NCBI RefSeq assembly: GCF_963666665.1
Contig: NZ_OY762999.1
Coordinates: forward strand, 1,679,501-1,743,500
From: Maridesulfovibrio sp.
GTDB taxonomy: Bacteria > Desulfobacterota > Desulfovibrionia > Desulfovibrionales > Desulfovibrionaceae
Direction of reading: 5' to 3'
DNA length: 64,000 nucleotides
Part shown: positions 45,319-53,783 of the stretch, piece after piece
How positions within the stretch are numbered: position 1 is the stretch's first letter
Layout: each line of letters begins with the position of its first letter
The notes under the pieces: model-generated
Database searches by the model: none
The model's input: only the letters and a program-made list of their open reading frames with translations
What the model was told of the DNA's origin: nothing
Translations under genes and position numbers: made by a program

Positions 45319-45996
45319 CTACTGCTCGCCGCTGTATACAAAAGGAAAAAGGATCAAGCCCGCACCGCTGAACAACGCCGAGGCGGCAACAATAATGCCC
45401 ATCCACGAACTCTCGTCCATAAGGTTAACTCCGGAAAATACCGAAGTCATCAATTGTATCGCTCCCAGAAGGATGGGCAGCAGCAAGGGAAAAAGAATCA
45501 CTGAAAGCAGTGATTCACGTGCGGCCTGCCCTTGGGAAATTGCACCAAGCAACGCCCCGAGGGAAACCAGTCCCCAATCCGCAGCCAGAAGGGTTACAGC
45601 AAAAACTGCTAATGATCCCTTCATATCCTGACCAAGAAATACAATTGTTGCCGGAAGGAAAACAAGCTGCGAACAAAGCAACAACCCGAATCCGGCAAGG
45701 CCTTTTCCGAACCAGACAGCGTGCAATGGAACTGGAGATGAAAGCAGCCCCAAACGAGCTTCGTTTGATTCTTCCATTGAAAACAAAGTGTTGAAAACCA
45801 AAACCAGCCCGAAGGAAGATGCCAGCCAGAAGATGGCCGAAGCTGCCTGTGGTTCAACCAACTGCCCTGCCGGACGCGATAAGCTGAACACAAAGATCAG
45901 CAAAAGTCCGAGAAGAACAGCCTGAGTCAGCCCCTGTCCTCCACCTATGGAAAGACGCAGGTCTTTGGCTGCTATTGTCAATCCACGCTTAAGCAT
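45319..45996 (-). CDS. ccmB: ABC-type permease CcmB
   Basis: A 225-residue integral membrane protein with about six spans, the permease partner of CcmA in CcmABCD. MEESNEARLGLLSSPV in the first half is the conserved family segment. The ATG at 45994-45996, which overlaps the ccmA stop by eight bases, is preferred because longer in-frame versions lie entirely inside ccmA. Confidence 0.92.
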   Translation of the reverse strand: MLKRGLTIAAKDLRLSIGGGQGLTQAVLLGLLLIFVFSLSRPAGQLVEPQAASAIFWLASSFGLVLVFNTLFSMEESNEARLGLLSSPVPLHAVWFGKGLAGFGLLLCSQLVFLPATIVFLGQDMKGSLAVFAVTLLAADWGLVSLGALLGAISQGQAARESLLSVILFPLLLPILLGAIQLMTSVFSGVNLMDESSWMGIIVAASALFSGAGLILFPFVYSGEQ

Positions 45997-46669
45997 TCTC
46001 CCCTCCCAATACTGTTTCAGGGTCGAATTCAGAAGCAGCACCAAGGTAAGCCATCTTGCGCCCGGCCAGTCCGAGAACCCGGTCGGCCAGCGCAGTATCA
46101 TGGTTCACATCATGGCTGATCCAGACAATGGCGGTTCCACGGTCACGCATGGCTACGACTTCATCACGCAATAAGGTGAGAGAAGCCTGATCAAGACCTG
46201 TTCCCGGCTCATCCAGAAAAAGAAGATCCGGATTTACGAGAAAGACACGAGCCAGATTTAAACGCTGAGCCATGCCTCGTGAATAAGAACCGGCCTGCTC
46301 TTCGGCGGCACGTTCCAAACCGACCCGTTTCAGCAGAACCAACAGCTCCTCACGGGTAGGTGAAAGGCCGTACATGGAAGCCCAGAATGAAAGGTTCGCC
46401 ACACCGCTAAGGCGCGGATAAATGAAGGTGGAATGCCCGAGATAAGCGGTCTTTTCCGGCTCAGTCAAAATTTCCGCAACTCCGGCCGACGGCCTTGAAA
46501 GCCCGGACATGATCTTGAGCAGGGTTGTTTTGCCCGCGCCATTGCGCCCGACTACGAGAAGAATTTCCCCACGCAGCACATCGCAACTGACATCCTTGAA
46601 AATCAGCCTTGTTCCAAAGAACTTGGCCGCCTTTCTAACCTTAAGCGCTATACTTTCATTCTCAGCCAC
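45989..46669 (-). CDS. ccmA: ABC-type ATPase CcmA
   Basis: A 226-residue ATPase that powers release of haem-loaded CcmE. Walker A GRNGAGKTTLLKIM, the SRGMAQRLNLARVFL signature and LLFLDEPGTGLD as Walker B are intact. It lies ten bases after ccmF and overlaps ccmB. Confidence 0.95.
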   Translation of the reverse strand: MAENESIALKVRKAAKFFGTRLIFKDVSCDVLRGEILLVVGRNGAGKTTLLKIMSGLSRPSAGVAEILTEPEKTAYLGHSTFIYPRLSGVANLSFWASMYGLSPTREELLVLLKRVGLERAAEEQAGSYSRGMAQRLNLARVFLVNPDLLFLDEPGTGLDQASLTLLRDEVVAMRDRGTAIVWISHDVNHDTALADRVLGLAGRKMAYLGAASEFDPETVLGGENA

Positions 46670-46679
46670 TTTAACCCGC

Positions 46680-48557
46680 CTAAGTCAGTTTCGGTTTTCT
46701 AAAAGCCATGAATCCGAACAGGCACATGAGAGTTCCGCCGATCCAAAGCCAGTTAATAAGCGGATTAAGGCTCATCTTGAACGTGGCATTGCCTTCAGCA
46801 TCCACACTCAACAAAGTAGCGTATATTTCGCTGCCAAGGCTTGGAATAACTGAAACTTCAGCAAAAGGCTGCTCAAAGTTACGGTAAAGCCTGCGTTCAG
46901 GAGCGAGCAGACCGACAAACTTCCCGTTCTCGGAAACTTCCACGATCGCGGAAATCTTTGCCATTTCGGGAGTCTGGCCTTCGGTCAATTTTTTATAAGT
47001 CATGGTGTATGTTCCAAGTTGGACACTTTGTCCTTCCTTGATCACGTACTGATGTTCGATTTTGTTGGGTCCAGACCAAGCCACGCCGAGGAACACAAGT
47101 GCTACACCGAAATGCAGACCATAAACACCGATCATGGAACGGACTTTACGCAGCTGGGGGATAAAAGCGAAAACGCCGACAATTCCCACCAGAGAAGCAA
47201 TTGCCGCTGCACTGGTTATCAATCCGAGGGGATTGTGCAGGCCGCAGGCATAACTGATAGCACCGCCACCGATGAAGGCACCGCCGACCAGATACAGTCC
47301 TCGCTTATCAAAAATACCCTCTTTCCAGTTGTACCAAGGGCAAACCGTAAAGATAAGAATAATCAAGCTGAACAAAGGCAGACAAACCCGATTGTAGAAA
47401 CGGGCATCAAGGCCGATGGGATTAGCGCTCCACATCTTGCTGATTACAGGCCACATGGTTCCGAGGCCGACCACGAGGCCGAGACCGAGAAATGCCCATG
47501 CTGCGATAACCAGCATCCCCTGTCTGCTGTTCAAGCCGGAAAGGGTCCTGAATTCAGGACGGGGGCCGGCAACAAGCACTACAAAAAGGATTGCAAGAAA
47601 GGTAAGCTGAGACAACAGCAACGGCAGCCCGACTCCGTTCTCACCGTAGGCATGCAAAGACTGCACGACACCGGAGCGCACAAGGTAGGTAGCAAAGATA
47701 CAGAGCAGCAAGGTCAGCCCCATCAAAAAGACATTGGTCCGCTGAAGAGCCTTACGCTTAATCTGAATAATGGCTGTATGCATAAAAGCAGAAGCACTTA
47801 GCCACGGAATGAGTGATGCGTTTTCAACGGGGTCCCATGCCCAGTAACCACCCCAGCCGAGTTCCATATAAGACCACCAGCACCCAAGAACGATACCGGC
47901 AGTCAGGAAAATCCAGGCCAGAATATTCCAGTTACGGCAGAATGAAACCCAGGATTTCAGCTCCCCGGAAAGATAGGCCGCAAGAGCCAGAGCAGCAGGG
48001 CTTGTAAAACCTGCATAACCGAGGAACAGCAGCGGCGGATGAAAAATCATACCGGGGTTACGGAGCAGCGGGTTCAAACCGCGTCCATCTGCAGGTGTAG
48101 GAACGAGTTCCATAAAAGGGTTGGACCAGCTGGTCAGCAGAAGCAGGAAGAAAGCCTGCACCACCATGAAAAACAACCAGTAATAAAGCCTTGTTTTTTC
48201 GGAAAATTCCTTGAATAGAGGAAGTTTCGCAAAAACTACCCCCATAATCGCAATGGAAAGCATCCAGAAAAGCAGGGAACCGTCGGCTCCGGCCCAGAAT
48301 GCTGTAAGCGTATAAAAAATGGGAAGTGTATTATCTACGTATTCGTAAATGTATTTAAATGAGTAATCTCTGTTAACAAGTGCTATGGTCAGAATGACAC
48401 TGGCACCAGTAACCAAACCGGCAATAGCCATATTCGCCTTGTCGATAAGGTCCAGCACACTTCTCTTGCCCGTGAGCAGGGCCAAGCATGCATAAGCACC
48501 CGCCCCCAACGCCGCAAGCAGGGCGATGAGGAGCAAAAGGTTAGCAAACAGCTGCAT
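46680..48557 (-). CDS. ccmF: Cytochrome c-type biogenesis protein CcmF
   Basis: A 625-residue membrane protein with about fifteen spans that attaches haem to apocytochromes. The WWD signature reads WSYMELGWGGYWAWDPVENA, with GLNPLLRNPGMIFHPPLLFLG before it. The C-terminal periplasmic domain (about 500-600) is of the usual type. It lies between ccmE and ccmA. Confidence 0.96.
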   Translation of the reverse strand: MQLFANLLLLIALLAALGAGAYACLALLTGKRSVLDLIDKANMAIAGLVTGASVILTIALVNRDYSFKYIYEYVDNTLPIFYTLTAFWAGADGSLLFWMLSIAIMGVVFAKLPLFKEFSEKTRLYYWLFFMVVQAFFLLLLTSWSNPFMELVPTPADGRGLNPLLRNPGMIFHPPLLFLGYAGFTSPAALALAAYLSGELKSWVSFCRNWNILAWIFLTAGIVLGCWWSYMELGWGGYWAWDPVENASLIPWLSASAFMHTAIIQIKRKALQRTNVFLMGLTLLLCIFATYLVRSGVVQSLHAYGENGVGLPLLLSQLTFLAILFVVLVAGPRPEFRTLSGLNSRQGMLVIAAWAFLGLGLVVGLGTMWPVISKMWSANPIGLDARFYNRVCLPLFSLIILIFTVCPWYNWKEGIFDKRGLYLVGGAFIGGGAISYACGLHNPLGLITSAAAIASLVGIVGVFAFIPQLRKVRSMIGVYGLHFGVALVFLGVAWSGPNKIEHQYVIKEGQSVQLGTYTMTYKKLTEGQTPEMAKISAIVEVSENGKFVGLLAPERRLYRNFEQPFAEVSVIPSLGSEIYATLLSVDAEGNATFKMSLNPLINWLWIGGTLMCLFGFMAFRKPKLT

Positions 48558-48638
48558 ATTATATTTACTCCATTACGGATAAAATCTTTATAAAAACGGT
48601 AACTTCAAGTCAAAAGCATTGAAGTATCACCACAGGGA

Positions 48639-49055
48639 TCACCCCTCGCGGTTTTCCTTTTCATACTTGGAAGGACACTTGGTGATCAGGGAGGTGGCTT
48701 TGAACAGCTTATTACCGCCGACAAAAGTTCCCTCCACAATAACCTCTACCCCTTCCTTGAAAGTGTCAGGGACGGCCCCCTTGTAATCAACGCGGATAGT
48801 CTGGGTATTTTCCTTCTGATCTTTAAGATCAAAAGCAACACCGAGTCCTCCAGCCTTAGTCTCAATATTCTGAGGCGCTACCTTGCCGAACAGCCTTGCC
48901 TGTCCAAGCTCGGCTTCATTCATTGCAAGAGCCTCTGAAACATTAAGAAAATACACGCTGTCCTGAGAAATACCCGAATAAATCAGGTAACCCAGTCCAC
49001 CGAGAAAAAGGATCAAGGCAGCAATATATACGCCTTTTCCACCTTTCTTGGCCAT
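48639..49055 (-). CDS. ccmE: Haem chaperone CcmE, Cys-type variant
   Basis: A 138-residue periplasmic haem chaperone with one N-terminal membrane anchor (VYIAALILFLGGLGYLIYS) and an OB-fold. The usual haem-binding HxxxY motif is replaced by CPSKY (Cys127, Tyr131) near the C-terminus. This variant is known from Desulfovibrio and archaeal systems that lack CcmG and CcmH, and none of those two is present here. The ATG at 49053-49055, with a GGAG site, is chosen over an upstream extension inside the neighbouring gene. Confidence 0.94.
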   Translation of the reverse strand: MAKKGGKGVYIAALILFLGGLGYLIYSGISQDSVYFLNVSEALAMNEAELGQARLFGKVAPQNIETKAGGLGVAFDLKDQKENTQTIRVDYKGAVPDTFKEGVEVIVEGTFVGGNKLFKATSLITKCPSKYEKENREG

Positions 49056-49068
49056 CTCGTACTCCGTT

Positions 49069-50130
49069 TTATTTCGAAACGTCAGCGGAAGCATCTTCCT
49101 TGCTGACGACCAGTTCTTTTCTTCTCCTGCGGGCAAGTTCGCGCATGTCCACAACCTGATCGGTCTCGTCCACAATCTCGCTGCCGAGGATCTCTTCCAT
49201 TACATCTTCAAGGGTTACAACCCCTGACATTCCACCGTATTCATCCAGAACCACAAACAGATGCATGCGGCTTTCAAGGAATTTCACCAAAAGCTTATCC
49301 AATGTGATGTTTTCCAGTGCAAAACGGACCGGCTTCATCAACTCTGAAAGCTTCACATCATCATGGTCATCCGCAAGCGCTTCAAAAACGGAACGCCTGT
49401 AAATAACACCGACAATATCTTCGGGATCATCCCCTTCATAGACGGGAATACGGCTGTGAGGCCATGCAATATATTTGGCATGAGCCTCGGCTACAGTCAT
49501 CTCAGCAGGAAGAGAGAACACAACAGTCCGGGGTGTCATAATTTGCTCAACAATCTTGTCGTCCAACGACAGGATGTTAGCAATTGAGAGGGCTTCATAA
49601 GGTTTAATCGCCCCGGATCTCCTGGTCAGGCTGACCATAGCTCTTATATCCTCTTCCGTGGCCTGCGGGCCTTTCTCTTTTCTGTTAACCAGACGAGAAA
49701 AAATGCTGCAGATCCAAATTACCGGAAGAAAAATCCAGATTAAAATTTCCATAGGCCGTGCTAAAACACGTCCCAAGGGTTCACAATAAACCACACCGAT
49801 GGTCTTTGGCAGAATCTCAGAAAGGACAAGGATAATGATTGTGAAACCAAGCGTGAACCAGGGCAGGGTCTCGGCACCATAAACAGAAGCCCACGCTGCT
49901 CCGGCAAATGCGGCTCCGGCAGTATGGGCAACGGTATTGAGGGTCAGGATTGCTGTGATGGGACGATCCACGTTGGAACGCAGTCTATGCAGGATCGCTC
50001 CGGACTTATGACCTTCCTTACGCAGGGTTTCGATCCTGCTCCACGGAAAGGAATAAAAAACGGCTTCACTGACTGAACAGTAAGCAGAAATAAGTGTAGC
50101 TACACTGACGGAAAGTATTAATTCCAGCAT
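49069..50130 (-). CDS. DUF21/CBS-domain membrane protein (CNNM-like)
   Basis: A 353-residue protein with an N-terminal DUF21 membrane domain (three or four spans, 1-170) and a CBS pair (about 195-320: IMTPRTVVFSLPAEM, HLFVVLDEYGGMSGVVTLED). The family includes Mg/Co efflux and hemolysin-C-like proteins. It lacks the C-terminal CorC domain of longer relatives. It precedes ccmE by 13 bases, so it may be cotranscribed with cytochrome maturation, but a functional link is unproven. Its leader holds a long hairpin. Confidence 0.88.
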   Translation of the reverse strand: MLELILSVSVATLISAYCSVSEAVFYSFPWSRIETLRKEGHKSGAILHRLRSNVDRPITAILTLNTVAHTAGAAFAGAAWASVYGAETLPWFTLGFTIIILVLSEILPKTIGVVYCEPLGRVLARPMEILIWIFLPVIWICSIFSRLVNRKEKGPQATEEDIRAMVSLTRRSGAIKPYEALSIANILSLDDKIVEQIMTPRTVVFSLPAEMTVAEAHAKYIAWPHSRIPVYEGDDPEDIVGVIYRRSVFEALADDHDDVKLSELMKPVRFALENITLDKLLVKFLESRMHLFVVLDEYGGMSGVVTLEDVMEEILGSEIVDETDQVVDMRELARRRRKELVVSKEDASADVSK

Positions 50131-50158
50131 TAATTTTTGAGTTAAAGTTGTTGAATGA

Positions 50159-50213
50159 CGCCATCCGGCATCTATTTGATACTGGCATCAGTATCAGAAG
50201 GCAGATAGTGGCG
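50159..50213 (-). promoter_or_regulatory. Long hairpin in the leader of the DUF21/CBS gene
   Basis: GATACTG (50178-50184) and CAGTATC (50189-50195) form a perfect 7-bp stem. Outer arms ATCT/AGAT and CGCCA (50159-50163)/TGGCG (50209-50213) can extend it across 55 bases. It lies 30-80 bases before the ATG; it may be an RNA element or an operator. Confidence 0.4.
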
Positions 50214-50355
50214 CAATAGAAATAGGGAGACCTAAAGCCTTAATCCCTACGGTTTTGCTACAAAATAAATTTATAAGTTAAAATTAGCAAGAGTTCAAAC
50301 AGTTAGAGTGAAAAAAATAATCATTACTCCCCGTTCTGAACAAGATAAAAAGACA

Positions 50356-50383
50356 TTGACCTTTTGCGTTTCACCATTAAAAT
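50356..50383 (+). promoter_or_regulatory. Promoter immediately before the glycosyltransferase gene
   Basis: TTGACC (50356-50361) and TAAAAT (50378-50383) lie 16 bases apart; the -10 abuts the first ATG, so a transcript from it would begin close to the second ATG at 50393. Confidence 0.5.
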
Positions 50384-51397
50384 ATGCGCGCGATGACAAA
50401 CACAAATCACAAAGTAGTATTCAGGCTCAGCGCCCTTGGGGACGTAGTGCTGACCACTGGAGTAATTGAGTATTGGGCCAAAAAGTACAACTGCACGTTC
50501 ACTGTTATTACCAAAAGTTCCAGCAGCCCTGTATTAGAAAATAATCCTCATATAAAAAATGTCATCAGCCTTGATAAAAAGGACCTTGGTGATCTGGCAT
50601 GGGTGAAAAAAACCGGAGAGATTGCCGCCCGGTACGAAGGTTGTGAACTCATAGACCTGCATTCAACCCTGCGTTCAAGAATTCTTGCCGCACGGTGGAA
50701 AGGAAAAGTCTCGCGCTACAACAAATTTTCACTTGAACGCCGCATGTTCAAGCTGAGCCGCTCCCCCAAGCTGAACAACAAGCTTTCTGAGCTCAGGGTT
50801 ACCCAGCGTTATGCTTCTGCTCTTGAAGAAGTCATACCGGCAACTTACGAACTCATACCCCGAATATATCTGACTGACGAAGAAAGAAAGATCGCTCAGA
50901 CACTCATAACTGAGCACGACTTGGGAAAGGATTTTATCACCCTGCACCCATATGCAACCCATCCCGACAAAGCGTGGCCGGAAGAAAACTGGATTACGCT
51001 CATCAAGAAACTGGATGTGGCTGACATAAAGTGGACAATCATCGGACGTGACAACAATGTGTTCGAGCCGCAATCAACCGGCTGCAACTTCACCAGCCAG
51101 TTACAGCTGCGTGAAACATGCGCCCTGCTGGAGAAATCAGCACTGTTGATCACCGGAGATTCAGGCCCCATGCATCTTTCTGCTGCGGTGGGAACCCCGG
51201 TAATCGCCATGTTCGGCCCGACTTCAAAAGCTTGGGGATTCTACCCCGCCGGACCGCGCGATGTTGTTCTGGAATCTGATATGGATTGCCGCCCCTGCTC
51301 CCTGCACGGCAAGAGCAATTGCAAAAAAGACAGGGAATGTCTCAGAAGAATCACACCGGAATATGTGTTTGAAAAGATTTTAGACTTGATGCGCTAA
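50384..51397 (+). CDS. Glycosyltransferase family 9 (heptosyltransferase-like)
   Basis: A 337-residue family 9 glycosyltransferase, of the type that adds heptose to the LPS inner core. RLSALGDVVLTTGVIEYW at the start and GDSGPMHLSAAVGTPVIAMFG with GPTS in the C-terminal half are the donor-binding features. The C-terminus has four cysteines (CRPCSLHGKSNCKKDRECL), a common family trait. Two in-frame ATGs, 50384 and 50393, are possible; neither has a ribosome site, and the nearby promoter favours 50393 on a leaderless mRNA. Confidence 0.9.
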   Translation: MRAMTNTNHKVVFRLSALGDVVLTTGVIEYWAKKYNCTFTVITKSSSSPVLENNPHIKNVISLDKKDLGDLAWVKKTGEIAARYEGCELIDLHSTLRSRILAARWKGKVSRYNKFSLERRMFKLSRSPKLNNKLSELRVTQRYASALEEVIPATYELIPRIYLTDEERKIAQTLITEHDLGKDFITLHPYATHPDKAWPEENWITLIKKLDVADIKWTIIGRDNNVFEPQSTGCNFTSQLQLRETCALLEKSALLITGDSGPMHLSAAVGTPVIAMFGPTSKAWGFYPAGPRDVVLESDMDCRPCSLHGKSNCKKDRECLRRITPEYVFEKILDLMR

Positions 51398-51422
51398 CGC
51401 GCTTTAGGAATAAATAGATTTC

Positions 51423-51491
51423 GCCTCCGGCGGCTCGAACCCTTTTGCAAAAGGGTTCAAGACTCCCAAAACCTTTTATTAGGGCTTCGCC
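51423..51491 (+). repeat. Dispersed palindromic repeat, copy 5
   Basis: GCCTCCGGCGGCTCGAACCC, a TTTTGCAAAA-centred stem with GGGTTC, then AGACTCCCAAAACCTTTTA and GGCTTCGCC. It lies between the convergent glycosyltransferase and nadD genes, five bases from the nadD stop. Confidence 0.75.
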
Positions 51492-51495
51492 ACTG

Positions 51496-52146
51496 CTATT
51501 TCCAAAATTGGCCTATCTCAACTGCATATTCATCCATGCAGTCAGCAACAGCTTGCGGGACTAGCCCGGAAACATCGCCTCCCTTTTTCCATTCCTCGCG
51601 CACAAAAGTAGAACTGATTACAAAATCAAAATCTCCGATAATGTAAATCGACTTTCCACCCTTCAGCTGCCAGACATTTTGTCCTGTTTCAGCCAAATCA
51701 GGAAAAATACGTTTAAGCTCGCGGGCCATGGCACCATAGTCAGCTTCTGCCCGGCTCACAGCAACAACATTGGCTAATTCGGGAATACTCTGCCAGCCCT
51801 TCCAAGTAGTGAAAGTATCGAGAGAATCCTGCCCCATAATAAAATAGAGTTCGGCATCGGGATAACGGCGTAAGGCTTCGCGCAAGGTATCGACGGTATA
51901 AGTAGGCCCATTTGCAGAGATATCAATATCGCTGATACCAAATCCTGCACAACCTTGCACAGCCTTTTCAACCAGTTCATAACGTAACGCCGCAGGAAGC
52001 ATTTCGCCCTGCTCTTTATGATAAGGATTACCCGCCGGAACAAACAGAATCTTATCAAGACCAAGACGATTTAAAACACCGTTAGCAACATCAATATGCG
52101 TCAGATGAACCGGGTTAAAACTTCCGCCAAACAAACCAATTTTCAT
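51496..52146 (-). CDS. nadD: Nicotinate-nucleotide adenylyltransferase
   Basis: Makes nicotinic acid adenine dinucleotide from NaMN and ATP, for NAD synthesis. The 216-residue protein has GLFGGSFNPVHLTHIDVANG with the (H/T)xGH-type nucleotide-binding motif, YFIMGQDSLDTFTTWKG and the C-terminal ISSTFVREEWKKGGD (ISST-x-R) segment. It follows proA, with a terminator between them. Confidence 0.95.
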   Translation of the reverse strand: MKIGLFGGSFNPVHLTHIDVANGVLNRLGLDKILFVPAGNPYHKEQGEMLPAALRYELVEKAVQGCAGFGISDIDISANGPTYTVDTLREALRRYPDAELYFIMGQDSLDTFTTWKGWQSIPELANVVAVSRAEADYGAMARELKRIFPDLAETGQNVWQLKGGKSIYIIGDFDFVISSTFVREEWKKGGDVSGLVPQAVADCMDEYAVEIGQFWK

Positions 52147-52165
52147 ACTTCAAACCTAAAAAATA

Positions 52166-52194
52166 CCCGGTGAAAAACATACGTTTTCACCGGG
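52166..52194. terminator. Terminator between proA and nadD
   Basis: CCCGGTGAAAA pairs with TTTTCACCGGG around a 7-base loop; the minus strand leads into TATTTTTTAG. nadD starts 20 bases further on, so it needs read-through or its own promoter. Confidence 0.75.
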
Positions 52195-52215
52195 ATTAAT
52201 TTATATAGATTAAAA

Positions 52216-53475
52216 CTAATTCCTTACATCCCAATTACCAAGCAGTACGAACTTAGTTGAAGTAAGTTCAGTTGCACCCATGGGGCCGTAGGAATGAAGC
52301 TTGGAGGTAGAAATACCGATCTCAGCGCCAAGCCCAAGCTGTCCGCCATCGTTGAAGCGGGTAGAAGCATTAACACCTACCATGGAAGCATCAACTTCGC
52401 GGATAAAACGCATAGCACGATCATGGTTCTTGGTCAGGATAACCTCACTATGGTTGGAGCCGTAGCGGGAGATATGATCCTGTGCTTCATCCTGAGTGCT
52501 GACAACTTTAACGCAAAGGATAAGGTCCAAATACTCCATACCCCAGTCATCAAAATCAGCAGCAATAGCTTTAGGTCCGAGCAGCGGCATAGCCCGCGGA
52601 CAACCTTTCATGGTCACACCGCATGCTCCAAGCAGAGTTCCGAGGGAAGGCAGAATTTCCTTGGCAATATCTTCATGAACAAGCAGGCACTCAAGAGAGT
52701 TGCAGGCTGCGGGCTTCTGGGTCTTGGAATTCTTGATGATGTCCATGGCCTCAGGAATTTCACAATCGCTGTCCACATAGATATGACAAACACCTTTGTA
52801 GTGCTTGAGCACGGGCATTGTTGCCTGAGAAACAACTGCGCGAATCAGTCCTTCACCACCACGGGGAATGACTACGTCAATGTATTCATCCAACTTAAGA
52901 AGTTCACCCACGGCCTCACGGTCAGTAACTTCAACAACCTGCACCGCTTCAGCAGGCAAATCGGCTTTACCTAGAGCCTTCTGCAACAAGGAAGCAAGTG
53001 CCAGATTGGAATGAATCGCCTCGGAACCACCGCGCAAAATGACTGCATTACCGGCCTTGAGACAAAGCACGGCTGCATCCACAGTAACGTTGGGACGAGA
53101 TTCGAAAATCATCATAATCACGCCCAGAGGAATGCGCATTTTACCAACCATCATGCCGTTGGGGCGGCGTTCCATCTTTTCAATTTCGCCGACAGGGTCA
53201 GCCTGTCCGGCAACCTCGTTGCAACCCTGAATCATATACTCCAGAACAGACGGAGTAATTTCCAGACGCTGCAGGCGGGCCTGATCCAGACCACGCTCTC
53301 TTGCTGCATCGAGATCTTTTTTATTCTCTGCAAAAATAAATTCTTTTTCCTTCTCCAGCAAAGCAGCCAGCTCAATGATGGCCGCATTCCTTGCGGTGCC
53401 GTCGGCACAGGCAATTTTCCGGGAAGCTTCCTTGGCCTTTACGGCCACAGCTTTCATCGCTTCAGAATGGCTCAT
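52216..53475 (-). CDS. proA: Gamma-glutamyl phosphate reductase
   Basis: Reduces gamma-glutamyl phosphate to glutamate semialdehyde for proline. It has 419 residues, normal length; the aldehyde dehydrogenase fold with the catalytic Cys in KTQKPAACNSLECLLVH, and MMIFESRPNVTVDAAVLCLK and HSEVILTKNHDRAMRF segments typical of ProA, are present. The GGTGGAAT ribosome site precedes the ATG. No proB in the window. It is followed by a terminator and nadD. Confidence 0.96.
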   Translation of the reverse strand: MSHSEAMKAVAVKAKEASRKIACADGTARNAAIIELAALLEKEKEFIFAENKKDLDAARERGLDQARLQRLEITPSVLEYMIQGCNEVAGQADPVGEIEKMERRPNGMMVGKMRIPLGVIMMIFESRPNVTVDAAVLCLKAGNAVILRGGSEAIHSNLALASLLQKALGKADLPAEAVQVVEVTDREAVGELLKLDEYIDVVIPRGGEGLIRAVVSQATMPVLKHYKGVCHIYVDSDCEIPEAMDIIKNSKTQKPAACNSLECLLVHEDIAKEILPSLGTLLGACGVTMKGCPRAMPLLGPKAIAADFDDWGMEYLDLILCVKVVSTQDEAQDHISRYGSNHSEVILTKNHDRAMRFIREVDASMVGVNASTRFNDGGQLGLGAEIGISTSKLHSYGPMGATELTSTKFVLLGNWDVRN

Positions 53476-53783
53476 TATTCCACCTCAAAAACATTTATAT
53501 TGACTGAAATATCATTTTTTCCGCCGATTGATTCTTTTTGGCTACTAAGGATATTGCAAAAAAGTCAACTACCATTTACCAATGATAGCCATCAACAAGA
53601 GGTTTTGGGGAAAAATATGTGAAATTATTTTTTCTTTTTTTGTCATCTTTTTCAACCACTTTAGCAATAAGTCATATTTTACGGGATGTTATTTTAGGTT
53701 TTCGCTTTTGACCTTTTTGTCAGACTGCATTATATAGCGCACTTCAACTTTGTATAAAATTTTCATGGAGGCATTCCTTTAAA
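53476..53783. other. Intergenic region between proA and the TPR gene
   Basis: No coding region is seen in these 308 bases except a five-codon ORF, MEAFL, at 53765-53782. The plus-strand promoter below lies in it; the T- and A-rich middle has no clear hairpin. Confidence 0.5.
53708..53736 (+). promoter_or_regulatory. Sigma-70-type promoter of the membrane TPR gene
   Basis: TTGACC (53708-53713), 17 bases, then TATATA (53731-53736). Transcription would begin near 53743, about 40 bases before the ATG. Confidence 0.65.

Noticed and set aside
53765..53782. Five-codon ORF MEAFL just before the membrane TPR gene
   Set aside because: Its start overlaps the ribosome site of the next gene; too short to call, though a coupling role is conceivable.
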